Assembly: GCF_905475395.1 (NCBI RefSeq)
Contig: NC_058340.1
Span: forward strand, 70,100,181 to 70,164,180
Length of the DNA: 64,000 nucleotides
Origin: Chrysoperla carnea
Lineage: Eukaryota > Arthropoda > Insecta > Neuroptera > Chrysopidae
Direction: 5' to 3'
Below, piece by piece: positions 30,074-45,500 of this stretch. Each line of letters opens with the position of its first letter. Position 1 is the first letter of the stretch. Made by a program: the position numbers and the translations under genes. The notes under the pieces were generated by a model. That model did no database searches and had not been told where the DNA came from. It worked only from the letters and a program-made list of their open reading frames with translations.

Positions 30074-30459
30074 TTCGTTGTGTGCGTAGTCATGATAGGG
30101 ACAATAAAATCGATGCCAGCGCTTCCAGTGAAAATTTTGGCGTTAAAGGGGGCTGTTATGACTAATTTGCAATTCTTTACATGTTAATGTTATAGAAATG
30201 TCAAATTAAAATTATTGTAAAACACTAATTAATTAAACTTAATGCATTAAAAATTGTGAAAATAAGAAATCAAATTGCACAAATATTATTTTTCAAATGT
30301 AAATTATCATAATTATTTATTTAAATTTGTGAGACAATAATATTAAATTTTCAATGTTAGTCTTAAATGCAATCCATACAATTATATATGCATCCACACA
30401 ATTCTATAATTAAAGTAGTGTATCGTTACCATGGAAACGAAACTAACGCACGGAGCGAA
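30074..30459. mobile_element. TA-flanked MITE family M, copy A
   Basis: Bounded by TA, with ends TTCGTTGTGTGCGTAGTCAT and ACTAACGCACGGAGCGAA that are imperfect inverses (TTCG-T/C-T/C-x-G-x-GCGT). 386 bases, AT-rich, no coding capacity. Other copies: 32374-32765, 35926-36312 and, inverted, 51405-51791. Confidence 0.85.
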
Positions 30460-30529
30460 TATCTTGAAACCTTTGAAAATTCACTATAAAATATATGATC
30501 TAAGCTTGAAACGCTTTGCAATATTGGCA

Positions 30530-30865
30530 AAGAGCAATGGAGAGAAGCATGATGGGAATAAGTAAAGCGGAGCATTTGTGGAATGAGCAAATTAAATCAA
30601 TAACTAAAGTCACAGATATCTTCACCAGAATCGACTAACAAAAGTGGAGATGGACCGGCTATATGTTGAGGTCTAATGTAGAAAAATAGAGCAAAAATGG
30701 CAGACTGGAACCCAAAAAATAGTAAAAGGAGCCGGGGGAAACAAGCAAGTAGATGGTAGGACGTGCTAAAGATTACAGCTGGCCCTCACTGGAGAAGAGT
30801 GGCTCGTGACAGAGCCCGATGGAAAATGCTAGAGGTTGTAAATTCAAAAAATGGAAATGCAATTT
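30530..30865 (+). mobile_element. RTE-type LINE C-terminal remnant
   Basis: Translated pieces QRAMERSMMGISKAEHLWN, KVTDIFTRID and KWRWTGYMLRS, followed by KSGS-type and W-rich stretches, follow the conserved C-terminus of RTE-clade reverse transcriptases (RAMERSMLGIS, T-KVTDI, KWxWAGHxAR, GRPxTRWxDD, W-x-x-x-A-x-DRxxW). Several stops and frame changes show a dead copy. Confidence 0.75.
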
Positions 30866-32373
30866 AATTGTAAATTCAATGTCAAAACAAAATTCCCCGA
30901 TTTTTTAAAATTTTCTTTAAGGTTACCTTTTTGAAATTAAAGGATTTGCTAAACCACAATAATGCTTTCGTTTCGAAAAACGACACTTGATTCATAGGGT
31001 AATTTTGAACTAAGAGTTCAAAAATCGATTTCATTTAACGCTTAGGTGAGTATTTTTCGACATATTGACTTAGATCCGATTCAAAAAACCTTTTATTTAG
31101 AAGCGAATCAAAAATACTCATCTAATCAAAAAAATTATTGGATTTTTATGTATTTAAGGTCTTAATTAGCCTAAGAACCGTAGACAAGTTTCTAAGGTGT
31201 CAGTAGAAGAAATTGCTCCGACATATCACTCCTCCCATTTAGAACGTTTTACTTTTTTCGATAATATCTCAAAAATTTGTTTACTTAAAATAGTTTTTTC
31301 CTGAACTTCCTTAAAGTTGTTTGTATCAATTATGTATGAAAAGACTAGGATTTCGTGGGATTAATGATTAAAAGTAATACTTGCATGAGTGTGACAAAAT
31401 CTTTATTTTATGGAAAAAAGATACTTGGATCACTATGATTCTACCAACTTGATTCTTGAGAAAACAAATTGATTCATTTATTTTGCTTTTATTATTTTAC
31501 ATTTTTTTAACAAAATAAAGGTTTTGAAACACCTTTTTAAAAATTAGTCAACCTCTCGCCCCCTCTTAACTACGAAAAAATGCAAAAAAAAGAGAGAAAT
31601 AATACGACACTGGCTTGATTAAACTGACACTATACAAAACAAATCAGTGCAGGTTGTTGTATATTATTATTATTTTAAATGTATGTATGTGTGTGTATAT
31701 GTTTTAATATGAGAATTAATAATAACCATGGGAAAAACACATCGAACGTTATAGGATCAAATTGACCTTTTAAAAGAAATAATTTTGAATGAAAGTGTAT
31801 AACATTTATTATATTTTATACCTTTTGTAATACCTATCATATAGAATAGGTTAAAATGGCATGGTCAGCTGGAAAATAAACAACCATCGTCTCAACAACC
31901 CCCGACCCTTGAAGTGGTAACTTCTTCATGAATAATATGTTTCTCTCATTTAATTGATAACATTTTTTTTGGATAAAATGCAATTAACCATTTACGTAGA
32001 TAACATCTTACTGAACAACCCTGTATTTAACTTCAATCTTCCTTTTCACCTCTTCTGATTTAAGCTGATAAAAGCCCTATCGAATACCATCATCTGGTGC
32101 ATAAAAAAGTGCCATCCATAGGTATGAAATTGAATCAAATTAGAGGATTCTACTTTTTAGACTCTTGTCGGAGAATATCATAAAGTTTAATAATTTTTTT
32201 TTTTTTTTTTTTGCTATAAAAAGTTTTTTTTGAAGGGGACAATATTGTAACAAGTCTGGTATCATGGACGGCTGTGAAAAGGTTCTTACTAGAAAGCAAT
32301 GAAATTAAGTCAAAAATTTAAGATAAATGTTCAAATAGCAAAAATAGAACATCATTTTCACGGAAACGACATA

Positions 32374-32765
32374 TTCGTTCTGTGCGTAGTCATGGTAGGG
32401 ACAATAAAATCGATGCCAGCACTTCCAGTGAAAATTTTGTCGTTAAAGGAGTCTGTTATGACTAATTTGCAATTTTTTACATGTAAATGTTATAGTGAAT
32501 GTCAAATTAAAATTATTGAAAAACACTAATTAAACTTAATGCATACAAAATTGTGAAAATAAGAAATCAAATTGCATAAATATTATTCTTTAAATGTAAA
32601 TTATCATAATTATTTATTTAAATTTGTGAGACAATAATATTAAATTTTCAATGTAAGTCATAAATGCAATCCATACAATTATATATGCATCCATAAAATT
32701 CTATAATTAAAGTAGTGTATCGTTACCATGGAAATGCTTCCAATAAAACTCACGCACGGTGTGAT
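32374..32765. mobile_element. TA-flanked MITE family M, copy B
   Basis: Starts after TA with TTCGTTCTGTGCGTAGTCAT and follows copy A closely. The far end is worn: after ACTCACGCACGGT the sequence departs and the final GAGCGAA is missing. It lies about 0.8 kb upstream of the emc start codon. Confidence 0.8.
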
Positions 32766-33593
32766 TGTCAGTTGATATGGAGAAATCATTATAAACAGTT
32801 CAACTCGAAAAGTTTTTGAATTATTATAGTACAAGATCTGATACCGATTTGTGGTAAAAATGAATCTTTCTTTGCAATAATCAGTAAAATATATCAAAGT
32901 TTTCGCATAATTCCCCCAGTAGTTGTATTGTATAAAATCTATAAACCAGAACGAGAAAATATAATATTTTTTACGATAGAAATCATTGATATTCATGCTA
33001 AAGTATATTTTACATTAATTTTCTAAAACTTTTCATATTTCTAAAAACAAATTCAAAATTAATTATGTCTCATCCCAATCGTCACCTAAGACAGATAATA
33101 TTGTCCTAGCTGGCAATGTTTCACATTTATTCTCAGAATTAAAAAGATTTGAAGAAAAATGTTTTCTTTGAATAATTTTACAAACACCTCTACCATTTTG
33201 CCTCATTCTAAATCCAACATAATAGTTTATAACATAAACACATACAACGGCGCCACGCAATCAATATTATCCCCTCCATGATTGGCATGTATATTACAAA
33301 GTTAAAACTCCACCTAAAAATCCAACACCACAGTACACAAGAGAAGGGATGTTTTAAGTGCAACATTATTCTATTCTACCAGCAAGAGCAACCAAAAGCA
33401 ACATCATCATCATCACTAATAATCTGTAACTTGTGTTGAGTGAACACAGTGGAAGAAAGAGCTAACGCAGCGCCATAACATTTATCAGTGACACAAGTGT
33501 GAATCTAGTTTAATAGTTCTCCATTTTTTATTTTGTGATATTCAATTGTTTTAAAATTTATTAAAACATTTTTTTGTGTGGGAAATTTAAAAA

Positions 33594-36500
33594 ATGAAGG
33601 CAATTACAGCTGTATGTCCGACAACTGATGCAACAACAGTTGCAAATAATCGTCGTATAAATCGTCGACGACGCAATAATAATGTACATAATGATGAAAT
33701 ACAAATGTATATAAGTAAATTAAAGGATTTAGTACCATTTATGCCAAAAAATCGTAAATTAAGTAAATTAGAAGTGATACAGAATGTGATTGATTATATA
33801 TGTGATTTACAAACAGCATTAGAATCACATCCGTTAGTTAATGGTTTCTCATCAACAAAATCACAATCACCTGCCACATTATTAAATACTACGTCACCAA
33901 CCACACAACATCGTAAAGTTTTATCACAAAATTGTCAAAATCAACAACAGATACAACAAAATCAAGATAATAATACAACGTCATCAACAACAAATTTGAC
34001 ATTTCCAACATCACCGTGTGACGTCACATCAACGTTACTTAGAAATAAAATTACTACATTAATACCGGTGAGTTTTTCTTTATAATTTATAATTTATTTT
34101 CGAAATTATCTTTATTTTCTATTTAATTTCAAATAAGACTATTAGAATGTTAAAATTTCCTGATTAAGTTAATAAATATTAACGAAACGTCGTAAAATTT
34201 AATTAACATTTGCTAACTTAATTTGGTTCGAGTTTCCAATACTTTTACTTGCACCAACTACCTTAAGAAATTAAAATAAAAAAGAAATGGCAAAACAAGA
34301 CGACATTGGGATTTTGAAGAGATGAAGACCTTTGATATGTTTATTAAATTAATAATGTATCCCCCTTTTTTTTTTGTTAAATGACCTTATAATGGCCATT
34401 GTTTAAATATTTAACTTTTTAACAAATAATAAACAGAAAAGATTTTTTTTATTGACGTCATCCGATTGTAAACAAATTAATCTGTCTACAGATCAAGGTA
34501 CAGTTGTCTTCATAAATCATAAATCTTACCTTTTAAAGGCATCCTTTATAGAGCGTTATCCGTAAGAATACGGCTTTTGGAATATTTGCCTTTTAATGTA
34601 AGAACATATATTCTAAAAAGATTCTGTAAGAAGAGAGTAACGCTATCAATTTTCAAGCAGCAATCTTCGCCATGCTGAAAGGTGCTCAGATCTGTATCAC
34701 GAAAGGTTACAGTGGAGCACATAGGAGCATCTTCTCAGATAGTGATGCCCCTCGTCGAGCCTCTGCAGTGTCAAGATTTCAATCGAGGATTGTCTGAATG
34801 CTTCGAGAAACTGAATCGCCTGGTATTGAATAACAAAGTCAGGCTGGTCTGGGTACCGGGACACTGGTGTTCAGCGGGCTCGTTGGCACGAGAGGGGTCG
34901 TCTCAAACGCCCCTTTTACCTGAGCTTGTCTTTCCCATAACAAGATGCTCCGTAATTTACCGAATCAAGGAATAAGTACTACAGGTTCTTCTTGATTACT
35001 GGTACTTTGCGCAGGGCATGCGACAGACGACAAACCACAGCTAGGACTTTTGACTGCGCTCGACTGAAACCCGCTAGAGCACAGTTGAAAACGGTCGTGG
35101 GACTCTTGACAGGACACTGTTGATTGAACTACCACTTTCATAACATGGGGATCTCTGATGATCTCCTGAACTTGTAGGGCCTGTATAGAATGAAAGACGA
35201 TCAAACATACATATTATTTGCACCTTCAGAAGTCTGCAGACCGACAAGTTTAGAATGTTTGGGTCCGAAACCTGGGATTTACCAATCCCGCGAGAAATCC
35301 AGTCGAAAAGGGCTTTCAGCATAGCGTCTGAACTCAGCAGATAGCTTCATTTGCTTAAAATAGCATCTCTTACACGGAGATGCCCTGCCTTCGGGTGAAA
35401 AGTTGTTCTCAAGGAGAGTACTGGGCGCTCCTTGGTCTAGGAGCTAGGGAGACATTTACGGTACCCCTCTCATGTTTCATTATTATTTTTTTAATGCTTC
35501 CAATTCTTTATTTCTAAATTTAATCATTAATTCAATTAGACGTAAACAAAGGCTTCTTCTGTCCTGGAGCCCCAAAGACAAGCCGCCAACACTAGTTCAC
35601 CCATCTTCATTTAGTTCACCCGATTACCTTAATTATTATGTGTTACCCCAGAATACATTCAGAAATTTGCACTTCTTGGAATCAAGCCATCTTAACTTTC
35701 ACTTCTCATAAGTATCATGTATTGGTTGTCATATTAAAAATAAAATTCGTTTTGTACTATTTAATTCATATTGTTTTTGGAGAATGTATGTTTTAACTAA
35801 CATTCCAACCTTGGTATACGGAATCCTTAATAGTATACAAATGAAAAATTATTTAAACAAATTATTGTTTATCAAAAAAAAAATTTACTAAAAAAAAAAC
35901 AGGTGTCTTAAAGAACATTATAGTATTCGTTGTGTGCGTAGTCATGGTAGGGATAATAAAATCGATGCCAGCGCTTTAAGTGAAAAATTTTGGAGATAAA
36001 GTGGGCTGTTATGACTAATTTGCAATTCTTTACATGTTAATGATATAGAAACTGTCAAATTAAAATGATTGAAAAACACTAATTAATTAAACTTAATGCA
36101 TTAAAAATTGTGAAAATAAGAAATCAAATTGTACAAATATTATTTTTCAAATGTTAATTATCGTAATTATTTATTTAAATTTGTGAAACAAGAATATTAA
36201 ATTTTAAATGTAAGTTTTCAATGCAATCCACACAATTATATATGCATCCATTAATTCTATAATTAAAGTAGTGTATCGTTGTCATGGAAACGAAATTCAC
36301 GCTCGGAGCGAATACTTATTATTACATTATTTCTCGAAGAAGGCCACCATTTTTTTTTTCTCAACCACATAACCTTGATTGTGTTTTGTTTTTTTCATGT
36401 ATAAAACGTCAAACGGGAAGTTTGTTCCAGTTGAAAAAAAAAATGTATACTTTTATTTTATATATTCACATATAAGTACAAAAATAATAAAATATATTAT

Positions 36501-39500
36501 TCCGGGTGTTTATCGTGAGATAATAATTATAAATATAGAGAAAATAAAAAAGCAGGGAATTATGAATGAATATAAGTATATCGTGTATGACGAATAAATT
36601 GTACACGTGGCTGTTTTAGTTCGATAATAATGCTTGCTGTTTGAGTAGAGCAGAGAGGGTGAGATACGATTTCTTTCCTTTTGTATAAATCATGAGAAAA
36701 TTAATATAATGTATTTTATGTATATGTACAATGACGTTTGATCGTGTGTGCAAGCACCCTGACGGGTTTCTCTTTTTATATATATATGGGCTTTATTTAT
36801 CATTAGAGATATTAAAAAATTCCCAACATTCTTTACTTAGATTAGTTTTAATCAAGTTTATCATTTAGTTCTTTTTGTATGTAAGGGTATTGATTTTCTT
36901 CGCTTGTTTTTGTTATTTGCCCCGTGAATAATTGTTGGGAGGCAATCGTTTGGAAAGATAATTATTACCAAAGCGAGGGATAAGTAGATATAAAAGAAAG
37001 AACATGATTCGGTTTGCAAAAATTATTCGATGGTTTCCGAACGTATAATTTTCCGTAAAAAACTCACCGCTTAGATTCAAAAAGAAATTAACCAAGTCAA
37101 CAACGGAATTCTAGAAATCATGGCTGAATTGTCTAAGGTTTCGGAGTACCTCAATCCTGCTCCCGTAAGAGTCGTGAGGGCTTTGTTTGAAAGTTATTTA
37201 AATGCTATTCGAATTTATTTCTTGTTGCAACTGTGCTAGAGTATAGAAGAAATTGATAATGGCTTTCAGATCTTAACTTGAAACTGTAACCTGTTTATAG
37301 TTTCTGTTGGAAGCATTTTTACGATAAGAATTTCTCTGCTATTTACTTTTGAGATATAATTACAAAAAGTTAGTTTGTCTTTAATAAAGCTGTAGCAAAC
37401 ATTGCATATATCAAAAAGAGTGCCAACTCAATCATGCAGTCGCCAAATTGCATCACTTTAACTCTCAAAAACTGCTGGAAGAAATAGACACTTCTAATAA
37501 GAGATGACCATTCTTCATGCCTGGACATTTTTTTAAAGTGAGACAATCGGAGAAGCTGTTCTTACACAGGGGTTTTTAGAAATCAGGTTCAATTACTTCA
37601 AAGAAGCTTTCATTGCTTTATTATTTATAGCAAGACTATAAGATATGTCTCTTAGACTAGGTTATATTAGGTTAGAGCCGCTGTCCTGGGATGGGAATCA
37701 TTTAGAGTATAGAGTCTGTTTTGATATTTGCCCATCATCGGCCACTACATCATGAATTCTTTGGAGCTGTTTAAGAGCAGTAGGATGGCTTTGACGTCAA
37801 TGGACTTCAAATCGGAGAGGTCTTCAGAGAAAAGCTGACTCGAATGAGTCTATCTCAGAAGAGTTGAATCCGTTCCTTCCTCAAAATCTTAAGATATATC
37901 TCTTAGACACAATACGGTAGTTGCCTGATATCAATTTCAATGTATCTTTCGTAAAAAATTGAAAATTTGCGAGAATAGATGACAAGATCAAGTTATGACG
38001 TCACCACGAAGTCTTAAGTCGAAGTCGCCATTGTTATAACTTTATTGTGTATTATAAACTTTATTGTATGTCTCTTTATCCAAGTACATTGCTCATAGAG
38101 GAGGAAGCGAGGCGAGTATACGACTCTCCTACCTATCTCAGTTTCTCTAATAGTAATGAGATAAGAAGAAAAAAAATACCGTCTATCTGTCTTACTCATA
38201 TTTGAGTCCGAATCGTCTCGTTTGAGGCAATAAATAAATCTCAGACTTGAAAGGATCATGATGTTTTTCTCAATTTCATTGTTTATCACGACATCTAATT
38301 TTTAATAAAAAATTTATTTGACCTGAGAAGAAATTAAACCCACGATTTATTACTCCTACATCATATCATTGGCTAATAACTCTTACCTTATAAGAATAAT
38401 CCCAAGTTATTGAACTTAGAACAAACAAAAAATAAATTTTGTTTAGTACTATTTATTTTTCAGAATGTAGTGATTTAGTTACAGTTGGTATGCCGTATGT
38501 TCGAAAGAGCAGACTTTTAATAATAATTCACCCAACAACATTCTGTTCTTTTTAATTTAATTATATGACTTCATTTTACTACTTTGAGTACTCTCTCTGT
38601 CAAATCAACCCTCATGAATCTATAAAATGTGTGTATGTAATAAGACAAGCCTTAAAATGTCTAGAGAATTGATTAAACTACAAAATATATTAAATTGGAA
38701 AGTGTAAGTACTATGATGTATATATACTGGTTGTGTATTAGATATAGGGGTACAATCATTTTAACATCTCTATATATTATAAATGCGAAGGTAAGCATGT
38801 TAGTTTGTTAGCTTTCATGCTAAAACTAGCGAATGGTTTTTAATGAAACTGTACAGCAATATAGCTAATATATCAGAATAACACATGAGATATAATTTAT
38901 AAAGATATATTAAAAAAAAAAAAATAAATAAAAATTAATTTAATTTGACATTACCATAAAATACAGATTTCTGTAAAAGTAGTCATTTGACATTACCATA
39001 AATTACAGATTTCTGTAAAAAAAGTCAATATCAAATATTTCACGGCCATCTTTTCTGGTATACTCATTGAATAATCACGACTACTATACATTTAAAAAAA
39101 TAGAAAACCATACATATATTTTACCTGTGTAAAACAATTTTGACCATTATTTCGAGTGTTATAGCAAAGGGGATAAGCGAGAGTAATCTTTATCAATCTT
39201 TTAAACCGAAGCCGGTGGGTATCACTCTAGTGTTTAATAAAATATTCATTTGGGAAAAAGTATGTCTAATTCTGTAATCACACACGGTATTGCTGATTGG
39301 GTTTTATGTGATTAATCATTGAGAAATTAAGTCGATACGTTTTAACTTTTAGTTTTTACATATTAACTATACAATTAAAATCAAATTTACTGAATTTATA
39401 TCTTGTAAATTATGGTAAAATTTATTTTCTATTACTTTGCTTTTGGTTAATATTTCCAATAATACAAATTTTAAGGACGTTGCTCGGAAAAGACAAAAAA

Positions 39501-42500
39501 ATCGCCTTTTCTTAACAAAATCTTTAAATATTTTTTGGAAGGATTCTAACTATTTCAGAGTCCCCACTCTTTTTCGGACTAGGTACTATTCTATCACAGA
39601 AAGCAAGATATTTTAGTTAAATTTATTTTCTACAACTTTGTATATTTAATTCCTTGCACATTTTTTCCCATTCCACAAAAATTTAATTTTTAAAACCGTT
39701 AGATATACAGGTGCATAATATCTCTTTTGTAGCCCCCAAATTGAGGGCTCTAACTTTTTAATGACTTTGGCTTCATCTTAAATAAAAAGCTTAGCTAGTA
39801 AGTTAAAGGGTTCGCAAAAAAACATGTTTATTGTTCGAAACAATAACAAAATTCTCTGAAAATAAAAAAAAGTAGGATAAAGGACGTGGGAAAATGATTC
39901 CTTCTTCTGAATGAAACGCGCTCTAAACAATTTACTACTATTGCTCTAAAAATCACGCAGCTGCGTTCAATATCACACACAGCTGCATTTACAAATAAAC
40001 ACATCCCGTAAAATAATGTCTTTTGTTTAGTATTTTTATATTATGTTATATATACTCTCATCAATGTGTTGTAGTAAATAGCAAGCAAAAGGTGATACGG
40101 TCAAACCGTCACGATGTCATCTGGTGGTTTTTATAATATGTTGGTAACTCTATAATACGGTATGTATTTTTTAACACTGGGTATGCTATCTAGCCCGCGG
40201 GATAACATTCTTTTTGTTAAATAATCAATAAATACTTGAAACTTCGTGAGTGACTTCCTTTTGGCGAGCTTACCAAACTTTCTTTATATTTCTTGCAGAT
40301 ATCGAAAAATTTAATGAAAGTTGAAAATAAGGTACAAATAATTTAAATCCTAAATCTAAAATTGCGTCGGTGCTCGTTCCACCTTAAATGGAAAAGCAAA
40401 TAAAGAAAAATTGAAATTAAATTTTTTTTTTTCATTGAAATTAATCATTCTAATCTTAGAAAAATTCTATGATGTTTCTCATATTCTTCAATTCCGTGTC
40501 TGGGGTTTATCAAGTTATATATTTTGTCTGAAGTTCGATTGTTTTTTTACGCTGTTCATTTCTTTATCTCATAACTTGGTCTAATACCCAACGGAAATCC
40601 ATGAGATTAAACAACCTCTCTTCTTTTGAACCAAATTTGGTAAACAAAGTAGGCTTTGAAAGCTAAAGATGAGTACAAATAAGCAACTCAAATGACTTTT
40701 TACAAACTTATTGAATTTTAAAACAATTGATAAAACGGTTTCTTCAGTCGTTGGGGGCCCAGTTGGTTGTGTTTCTTGTCAATCAATTTACGGTATGTTC
40801 AATAATTAACGATAAACTCTTAATAACGAAGACAGTACAAGTATACATTTCAGATATGACTCAATAGTAAGAGAAATCCCCTATTTTTCTATATACAGTT
40901 CAAAAAAATACCATCTGTATACTATTTTATTGATTTCTATTTAAAATTTGTATTCCCAATTATTATTTTCTGGATCAATGTAGTGTATATACGGACAGTT
41001 GTTTGTGTTTTTTTTTTGTGTGTTTGTCTAAATCTTGCACCTGGAATTATTGTATAATATGACTTTCTTCCCCTGATCTTCAATGGGTATAATAGGGACT
41101 CTTTTTTTAGATTTTTGTTTTTATATAAAAGATACATCTGCATTTTGAAAAAATGGGAAATTTTCCTTTATACCTTTTTTTACAGCTGAGAAGAAATATT
41201 TTGAAATAATCATTTGATATAAACTTTATTTTTGAGGCAACGATACCTTTCAAAGTTAATTATTACGAACAGGCCCGAAAATTGCCCAAGTTAATATTTT
41301 TTTTGCTTAAACTTTTACTCTCCTGATCCCAAAGTTTTAAGGAAAGATGATTCCAAGAAATTGAGGAAAGTATGTGTCGAATTTCAAAACAATCGTGACT
41401 ATTTTGAGACAGTTCGAAGTTTAAACAGCTGGCTTTGTACGTTTTATTTCACCATGTTTATGAAAATGCATGATAAACTCCAGCATACGTTAAGGTTTTC
41501 TCAAAAACGCCATTGGGGATAAATTCTCATAAAAATTCATCTGATTTCTGAGGATTCATTTTACTAATACATATTTTTAATTTCGTGAAATTCTTGACAA
41601 TCTAATAATAGTTTGGAAATACCTTAAAAATTAACATTTGATTATGATCGGTTTGATAACAAATTGATATTGTAAAATTTCTTTATATAAACAGCTGAAA
41701 TTTATGTTTTATATTTTTATAGACTTAAACCTGTTGAAAAATTAGCGATACTTTTATTTTATTAAGGTAGTACGAACATCAAGACAATTTTAGATTTAGG
41801 GTTTAAATTATATGTACCTTATTTTCAATTTTGATGGTGAATTTTGCTTATAACTTCATGAAACTAGACGAAAAATAAGAATACAATTTTTCGATATCTG
41901 CCTTGGTTTTCGAACTATCGAAAGGTAAATAAAAAAATTACTCCAGTAATAATTGTTCATTCAAATATTCTTCTGAATTTTACAAAAGAGATAACACAAC
42001 AGAACGGAATTCTGGATAATTTTTCAGAAATACAATATTTCTCAACCTCTCACAGGTACTAAGTTCAGACTTTCATATTAAAAACAAACAATGAATAATT
42101 TTTTTGTATGGCCATTCGGGGTGTGCTGTTTTGATTCTAGTAACGTTTTCTAGACCATATAATATGGCACATGAAACATTCAATTAAATTAAACAAAAAT
42201 GAATGATTATACATATGTGCAATGAATGTTGAATAATAATAAAATCGTATACATGTACACATATGTAATATTCAACAACCAGTAAATAGATTTTTACAAC
42301 TATTGACTATTCATCTTTTATTTACCCTTACAGCTGTGCCAGAATAGAAAAACTTTTCATTTATTATTATGTATTATCAAATGTTTAGTGTGGTATTTTG
42401 TGTTTACCATATTGTACTATATTATGGAGTCATATAATATGTTCTTTTTTACATCGGTGTAGTTACACTAAATAGAAAAGGATCGTTACCATTAAAGTAT

Positions 42501-45500
42501 AATAAGACTATCTCATTTTATTTTTACACTAGGGTGTAAAAATTAACATACCTTCTTACTCATTTATTCACACAGATGGTTTAATTGCTGAAATGTATGT
42601 ACGTACTCGTCACATATTTTTGTTTAAATAAATAATCCACTTTGGTTCTAAAACATTTTAGGAGAGATAACAATAATAAAATGTTTAAAAAAAAAAAATT
42701 AGTCATATGTGCAATATGAACATCTGATACAAATATTGGACTGTTTTAATAATAGAGATATTTTATTCTCTATGAGTCTTTTTTAATTATGATAATTATC
42801 TATGGTATTAAATTTTATTAGGAAAAGATTTTATTTCAATAATATTCTGTTATGAATTAATTTACTCTTTAGTCCGCAGGACAGCACCTTTTTTGTTAAA
42901 TACTTAAACTTTCCGAGTGGCTTCGTTTTGGTGAGTCTACCAAACTTTTTCTCTACGACTTTTTTCTCGAAAGCGCTGCCAGCTGTTACGCTGTCTTTGC
43001 TTTTTAATTGTCATCACTTTACCAAGCAAATGGGCAAACATTATCTTACATCAATTTTGGGACACCCGTTACATCTGATATAAATATGGTGCAATATTTA
43101 TTGACATGTTGGGTCAATATGGTATCTTCTTTATATGGATCTTTAATTTTATTTGTATTCATGATTTTATAGATCTTTTATATTTCTTTGATCCATATGT
43201 TTTTTTTTCAACAATAACAGAAAAATAACCGTTGTTATCGGTCGTCGCAGATGATATTTTTGTCAAAATAAAATACAATTTGGGAGTTACCAAAATTAAA
43301 AATTTTTTATATAAATCCATATGTTTATACTAATAGTCCATATGTTAATTTTTTATTCTGTTTTTAACAATTCCATTTATGGTTCCAACAAAATTATTGC
43401 AGAGAACAGTTGTTTTCATTCAAGAACAGTTGTTAACATTGGAACTTCTTTTTTGGTACTTTTCATGAGGTTAAGTAAATTAAAATTGACTTTAAAAAAA
43501 AAAAAAAACCAAACGAAAACAAACCATTGACGAAGTTAATTATTGAAATACCCTGTTAAGAAAGTTTTGAATTTCAGTGCTTGCATTATATATTTTAATA
43601 AATTAAAAGTTACAAGACCACTAGTTAAAGCTACCTGCAAATTTTCAACTTCCTCTCTTTTATAGTTTTGGAGAAAATGAACACAAAACTTCACGGAAAA
43701 AATTTTCAAACAAAAGTTGTTAATTTTTTTATATTTAAAGGAATATTTTTTATATTTAAACTTTTCTTCTGTCTCTAACGGGTTACAAGTCACAATTGAC
43801 CTATGTTGTTCATTTACATTATCTCTCAGCTTGCTATCTCTTGACGTTTTTGAGTCATTGTGATCACGGGCGTGGAGACAGACGGAAGGAAAAACGTAAA
43901 TGAGATAATTAGGTGATTTTATAAACACCTATACCCAAATTTTTTTACACTATTAATATTTCTAAGCGTTACAAACTTGGGGAGAATAACACACACAAAT
44001 TGTGCTATTGGCCGTTGGATTGCGATCCAATATTTGTTTGAATTGAACTTTTAATGAGATGCAAGCAAACTCTAAATGGCCGAATTAAGTTAAAGAACAG
44101 TTCTTCAGAACTTAGTGTTATAGAAATATTTTTGTAACCGTTTTTAATAAAATTCGACAGTCTAAGAATTCATATCTTTTATTGAAGTAACAAAAATTCC
44201 ATTAAGATTAAATTCAACGGAAAGTCTTTTTAAAAAAATATATATATTCCTAGAATCCGAATGAATAGCTTAATTCTTCGATTTACTTATATATATGAAT
44301 CACTACAATATCCTTTCAGAAGCAAATCTTATCCACCTGACACTTTTAGGGTGGTCATTAATGTTTTAAAAACTTGACAGGAAATGAAGATAAACAGAGA
44401 ATTTTATTTTTTTGAATGTGTGGACAATATACAAGAAATATTTCAACATGTTAAAACATGATTCAAGGTTTCTTGTTTTTTTTCTCAAAAAAAAATATTT
44501 TGACTGTCTTTTCTCATATATAATAAAGTGAACTTAACCATATGCACGTTTTTACGTAAAAATTCTCGTTATAGTCGAGCCGGCACACATGAAAGGATTT
44601 CTTTAAAAAAAAAAAATTAAATAAATAATCTAAAAATGGTACAATTACTTGTGTAGGTTATAACACAAAAATAAAAAAACACCTGCATTTAAACATTTTA
44701 TCAGTCCTTTATGTCAAATATTACAACACCTAAAAACCAATCACTACACATATCATATTTATTGTCTGAACTGAAAACTTACTGACTAATAGTTCACCTG
44801 CATTATTATGTGAATTCATCTATATGTAATTATATTAAATGTCCTCTGAATTGATGTTTCATGTCCTGTCTTGCATCTCAAAAATTATAAATAAAACCCG
44901 TAAAAAGATGGCAAGACAAGATCCCTGATTTTTCCGAGGTTTCGAACGTGCCGACACATTTTTTTTCCCCGGTGAACTGAAGCACAAGCACATCAGTGTC
45001 CCTTTATTAATAAATTAGACAAGTTCAAAAAAATCAACTCATTTATGCCAAAATTTGTTTTCGTTTATCGAAAATCATTTTCGAGACTCGCTAGTTAAAG
45101 CTATCTACAAATTATCAACTGTCAATCTTTTACAGCTTTGGAGAAAATTGACACCAAAGTTTTGCACCAATTTGAGCCAACATGGAAAAACAATGACATT
45201 TATAAAAAACAAAAGTTGTTTATTTTTTAATAATTAACAACTTTTATATTTAAACTATTGATCTATCTCTTACGATTTACAAGATGGATCATACGATTCT
45301 AAGATCCCGTTGAACTATGCTCATTTACGAACTCAAATTCACTTTTTACGTCCTGTGCACGCTATAAAAATTTCAGCTCGACATCTCTTTTCCTTTTTGA
45401 GTTATCGTATTCACGGACGGGCAGACGGGCAAACTAAAATTAACCAATTAGGTGATTTAATGAACATCTATATCAAAATTTTGTTCGTATTAACAATATT

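Larger units (their letters stand above)
23757..33593. other. Repeat-rich spacer between the divergent polycystin-like and emc genes
   Basis: This 9.8 kb region must hold both upstream control regions and the untranslated leaders. Recognised contents are the repeats listed separately: hairpin at 24258-24397, MULE-like MITE at 24686-25191, fold-back DNA at 25441-26345 with a partial copy at 28690-29205, TA-flanked MITEs at 30074 and 32374, and an RTE-type LINE remnant at 30530. Open frames at 27076-27258, 27747-28016, 29570-29911 and 32679-33260 show no family likeness. About 33350-33593 is the likely emc leader: CA-rich, with an AAAAATG start context. Confidence 0.6.

Noticed and set aside
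43536-43928. 130-residue minus-strand open frame in the emc intron
   Set aside because: Falls inside dispersed repeat family R; other copies do not keep the frame.
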